Part shown: in pieces, positions 5,766 to 8,513 of the stretch
Layout of the letters: every line of letters begins with the position of its first letter
Numbering within the stretch: the stretch's first letter is position 1
Origin: LB3-1 sp036401895
GTDB lineage: Bacteria > Chloroflexota > Chloroflexia > Chloroflexales > Kallotenuaceae
Assembly: GCA_036401895.1 (NCBI GenBank)
Contig: DASWTW010000115.1
Span: 1 to 8,513 of the forward strand
DNA length: 8,513 nucleotides
Direction of reading: 5' to 3'
Position numbers and translations under genes: made by a program
Notes under the pieces: generated by a model
Databases searched by the model: none
Told to the model about the DNA's origin: nothing
What the model saw: only the letters and a program-made list of their open reading frames with translations

Positions 5766-8513
5766 CTACGTTACGAATAAAATTCCGGCCTCCAGGCCAA
5801 AGCGCAGATACTCGTCGAGATTGGCGCGCAGATTGCCCTCGCGCTGCGGCTGGAGCAGGAAATTGAACGCGCCGATCTCGGACTCGTTCTCGGCTCCGGT
5901 GCGAATCTCGGCGGGGCAGGCGGCGCCAAGCTGGGCGTAGGCCGGCTGTCCATACTGGCGCGCGGTGAAGCTGGGCCGCAGCCAGGCGCGGATCTCGTCG
6001 CCGATCTGCTGGCGCTGGGCGGGCGAGAGCAATGGATTCGTTTGAAGTGCGGTCTCTACCGCCTGACGGATCGCAAGCTCGGGCTGGCAGCGATAAGGCT
6101 GCGGCACACGTGAGCCCTCGGGCAGATACGAGAAGCGCACACAGCCGATCTGGCGGCGATCCGCGATCACCGGTTCGTCGAAGATGACCTCGGAGGCCAG
6201 ATCCAGCGACCGGACGTGTACGCGGCCAAAGATCGTGACGCGCTCAAGCGTGGTCGGCGGGCCGGGCTGATCGCCGGTGTCGTCGCCGGATAGCGCCGGA
6301 CGCTCACGACGCAATCCAAGCAGCGTCGCCGTTGTGGCATCGGCGGGCGCGGCGCTGAAGCTGATCGGCGTGTCGTCGACGCCGGGCAGCACCACCAGCC
6401 GATCGTCGAGGTTGACCACGAACGCGCCGGTAAAGGCCGCGCTGCCGCTGGCGTTACGGATCGCGGTCTGGAGATGATCGCGGGCCTGCGGAATCGTGGT
6501 AGGCACGGCGGCCAAGACAGCGGGATGCGGCCCCTCGTCGCCGATGGTGACATGGACGGTGGGCGTCGCGGCGTCGAGCGTGGGAAACGGCGTCAGCGGC
6601 CGGCTGACAAACGCCGCGACCTGCCGGGCCGTTGCCTCGGTCAGGCGCAGCTCTGTAGCCGTTGTGTCGCTCTCGGCGTCGGCGATCGTGACGCGGCTGA
6701 GCGTTCCCGGCAGCACGATCAGGCGGTTGGCGACCATCAGCACGCGGGCATCCGTAAACGCCGGGCTGGTGTGCGCGGCCTGGATCGCGGCCTGAAGCTG
6801 ATCGCGCGCCTGGGCCGGTGTGCCGGGCACGGCGGCCAGCACGGCGGGATGCGGCCCTTCGTCGCCGATGGTGACGTTGAGCGTGGGCGTGGCCGAGCTG
6901 AGCGTGAGCGCTCCGGCCAGATTGCCGCCGACCAGCGCCGGCAGCGGCCGTGCGGCTGGCGCGTCGATGATGCTGTCCACCGCGCTCAGGCGGTCGATCG
7001 TCGCCGGGATGCGCAGCGGCCCGACGATACAGCGATCGATCACCAGGCGCAGCCGCTCGTTGGCCGCGTCTACCACCAGGCTCGGGCGCTCCGGCTCCGT
7101 GGGCAGCCCGGACTCGTCGAGATCACGGCCAGGCACCAGCGTGCAGTGCATCAGATTCAGCTCGGGCAGATTGTCCTCGACGCGAATCTGGCCCGCGATC
7201 AGCAGCCCGTTGATCGTCAGCCGCGCCTGCTGCTCGCCGCCGGTAACCACGATGTCGCCCTGCAAGGTTGGGCGATTGTTGTTGGCCGCCTGGATGATCA
7301 GCTCGCTCGCGGCCATGGGAATCGTCAGCGTTTCGGCGTAGCTGCGGTTATCGTCGATCTGAATCACCGTGCGCGGCGTGGCCGGATTCCACAGCGCCAG
7401 CGCCGCCGAGATCGTCGTGACGGCGGTAGCCGAGACGCGAATCAGCGATCCGAACGCGTCGGGATCGGCGATGGTGTCCACGCGGAAGGGCTCGGCCACG
7501 CTGAGCTTCTGCGGCGGACGGCGACGCTCGTATGGTCCGCCGCCGAGGTTGCCGCTGAAGCCATAGGCATAGCTGACCTGCACGCTGGTCGGCGGTGCGC
7601 CCGCAGGCAGCGCGATGCGACCCAGCACCGGATCGACCGCCGCGCGGATCGTGCGGTTGACCGAGGTTCCGTCGCGGCGCGTGTAGCTTTTGCTGTTGGG
7701 CGGCTGTCGCCACTCTGCGAGATTGCAGATCAAGATCTGGTCGGGCGGCACGGCGGTAGCGCTGCCGTCGAGAAAGATCTCAAAGACCGGCGGATCGGCG
7801 AAGTAAGCCAGACATGGCGTTTCCTCGTCTACCAGCGCCTGGCGCAGCGCCTCAAGCTCGGCGTAGAGCGGATAGCGGCGCAGCGTTCCCGGCACGTTGA
7901 TCTCGCCCGCGCTGCTGGCAATGTCGGTCTCGGTCTGCGGCTGGTTGAAGAGCGGCGCGTCGTTGCCGAGCGAGCTGAGGCGGAAGCGGCGCGGTCCCTG
8001 CGCGGCCGGCTCGGCTTTGAGCAGCGGGTAGGATTGCAGCCGCCACAGGAAGATCCCGATGTTGGGGATGTTGTGCTTGCCGCGTCCACTGGCGATCCGG
8101 CGCACGTCGGCGGTGTGCGCGATCGTATCGAAGGGCGTGTCGAGCAGCTCAAGCGCGTCGACATTGCGCAGATCCGGCGTGCGCAGGTTGGGTAGCCGCA
8201 CATGATTGACGTGCTGCGTCGTTGCCAGGAGCTGGAAGAACTCCACGGCGCGCGCGTTCCAGCCGGTGGTATCGCGGGCGAGCTGCTCCAGCATCGTGGC
8301 GGTGCCTTTGCGGCGGCGGTAGCGCAGCGTGTTGGCGACCTGCGCGCGCTGGCTAAAGGTCGTCGTGGTGACGGGATGCAGCCCACGCACGCGCAGCAGA
8401 TCGCCGATGTAGGGCGCGACCCACTCGTCGCAGGTTTCGATGAACCAGTTATCGTAGAGCTGCGCGATGTCGTTCTCGACCACCTGCAATTGATCGGCGA
8501 GCACCGAGAGCAG
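5766..8513 (-). CDS. Large phage-tail-like protein with beta-helix-like stalk; 5' end cut by window edge
   Basis: 915 codons are visible and the frame is open to the right edge. The GTG at 8504 is not a credible start, because tail-like sequence (LLSVLADQLQVVENDIAQLYDNW) runs through it. Numbering from the first visible codon: 1-165, a helical tail-protein-like region (DNWFIETCDEWVAPYIGDLLRVRG, YRRRKGTATMLEQLARDTTGW); 165-345, a mixed region with YAYGFSGNLGGGPYERR; about 355-525, repeated short beta-strands resembling a right-handed beta-helix (LIIQAANNNRPTLQGDIVV, LNLMHCTLV, LVIDRCIVG); 538-735, two tandem modules; 753-790, the beta-helix resumes (LERVTIFGRVHVRSLDLASE); 785-915, a conserved cap (GCVRFSYLPEGSRVPQPYRC, ending LDEYLRFGLEAGILFVT). 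I recall this type from loci for extracellular contractile injection systems, usually next to a DUF6519-type gene. A structural spike, fibre or baseplate-linker role is inferred; no enzyme motif is seen. Confidence 0.82.
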   Translation of the reverse strand: MLSVLADQLQVVENDIAQLYDNWFIETCDEWVAPYIGDLLRVRGLHPVTTTTFSQRAQVANTLRYRRRKGTATMLEQLARDTTGWNARAVEFFQLLATTQHVNHVRLPNLRTPDLRNVDALELLDTPFDTIAHTADVRRIASGRGKHNIPNIGIFLWRLQSYPLLKAEPAAQGPRRFRLSSLGNDAPLFNQPQTETDIASSAGEINVPGTLRRYPLYAELEALRQALVDEETPCLAYFADPPVFEIFLDGSATAVPPDQILICNLAEWRQPPNSKSYTRRDGTSVNRTIRAAVDPVLGRIALPAGAPPTSVQVSYAYGFSGNLGGGPYERRRPPQKLSVAEPFRVDTIADPDAFGSLIRVSATAVTTISAALALWNPATPRTVIQIDDNRSYAETLTIPMAASELIIQAANNNRPTLQGDIVVTGGEQQARLTINGLLIAGQIRVEDNLPELNLMHCTLVPGRDLDESGLPTEPERPSLVVDAANERLRLVIDRCIVGPLRIPATIDRLSAVDSIIDAPAARPLPALVGGNLAGALTLSSATPTLNVTIGDEGPHPAVLAAVPGTPAQARDQLQAAIQAAHTSPAFTDARVLMVANRLIVLPGTLSRVTIADAESDTTATELRLTEATARQVAAFVSRPLTPFPTLDAATPTVHVTIGDEGPHPAVLAAVPTTIPQARDHLQTAIRNASGSAAFTGAFVVNLDDRLVVLPGVDDTPISFSAAPADATTATLLGLRRERPALSGDDTGDQPGPPTTLERVTIFGRVHVRSLDLASEVIFDEPVIADRRQIGCVRFSYLPEGSRVPQPYRCQPELAIRQAVETALQTNPLLSPAQRQQIGDEIRAWLRPSFTARQYGQPAYAQLGAACPAEIRTGAENESEIGAFNFLLQPQREGNLRANLDEYLRFGLEAGILFVT
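6309..6581 (-). repeat. Tandem module B inside the tail-like protein
   Basis: Residues about 645-735, starting TPTVHVTIGDEGPHPAVLAA. Twenty of the first 22 residues match module A, and roughly half match over the next 40 (QARD, LQ, AI, AFT, RLxVLPG). It ends in ATLLGLRRE, after which the beta-helix-like sequence resumes. The close match suggests an in-frame duplication. Confidence 0.8.
6624..6902 (-). repeat. Tandem module A inside the tail-like protein
   Basis: Residues about 538-630 of the visible protein, starting near TPTLNVTIGDEGPHPAVLAA. The core is repeated 108 codons later by module B. The pattern is a beta strand, then a helix (QARDQLQAAIQAA), then strands with RLIVLPG. The DNA at 6826-6875 matches 6502-6551 at 46 of 50 bases, with an offset of exactly 324 bp. 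Confidence 0.8.

Noticed and set aside
6474..8195. Long plus-strand open frame opposite the tail-like gene
   Set aside because: Arg/Gly/Asp/Gln-rich shadow translation. Its internal repeats merely mirror the duplicated module on the minus strand.
8502..8504. GTG as start of the tail-like gene
   Set aside because: The frame is open to the edge and the protein sequence is continuous and family-like across this codon. No Shine-Dalgarno sequence can be seen, so the gene is treated as 5'-truncated.

Overview
The window is a GC-rich bacterial segment with three large genes, all on the minus strand, so it reads right to left. I see no ribosomal, tRNA or housekeeping marker that fixes the taxon. The gene families, the GC-rich coding style with AT-rich intergenic DNA, and the short GTAGGGGCG palindromic repeats suggest a member of the Chloroflexota. 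That is a tentative inference; another GC-rich lineage carrying extracellular contractile injection systems remains possible.

Region by region in transcription order. (1) 8513-5766: the 3' 915 codons of a large phage-tail-like protein whose start lies beyond the right edge. It has a tail-protein-like N-terminal part, a beta-helix-like stalk interrupted by two tandem modules of about 90 residues, and a conserved C-terminal cap. (2) 5765-5567: a 199-bp gap with a palindromic repeat, a small inverted repeat and a possible short leader ORF coupled to the next start. (3) 5566-1340: a complete 1408-residue protein whose N-terminus matches the DUF6519 type. It continues with a Cys/His-rich core, a beta-propeller-like region, a Cys-cluster segment, a PASTA-like segment and a long C-terminal coiled coil. 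(4) 1339-904: an AT-rich intergenic region with a double palindromic repeat, a probable terminator hairpin, a cluster of TAGTACT motifs and the amidase promoter. (5) 903-1: a secreted N-acetylmuramoyl-L-alanine amidase with a C-terminal SH3b-like domain, cut by the left edge near its 3' end.

The two large proteins are of types I associate, from memory, with extracellular contractile injection systems or tail-like particles. There they would be baseplate, fibre or surface-anchoring accessories. The sheath, tube, baseplate and ATPase genes that would prove this are not in the window; if present they should lie to the right. The amidase may serve cell-wall remodelling around such a particle, or may be an unrelated neighbour: it has its own promoter and a terminator candidate separates it from the pair. 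The points most worth a second look are the duplicated module inside the tail protein, the PASTA-like plus coiled-coil tail of the DUF6519 protein, and the pair of covarying palindromic repeats that bracket that gene.
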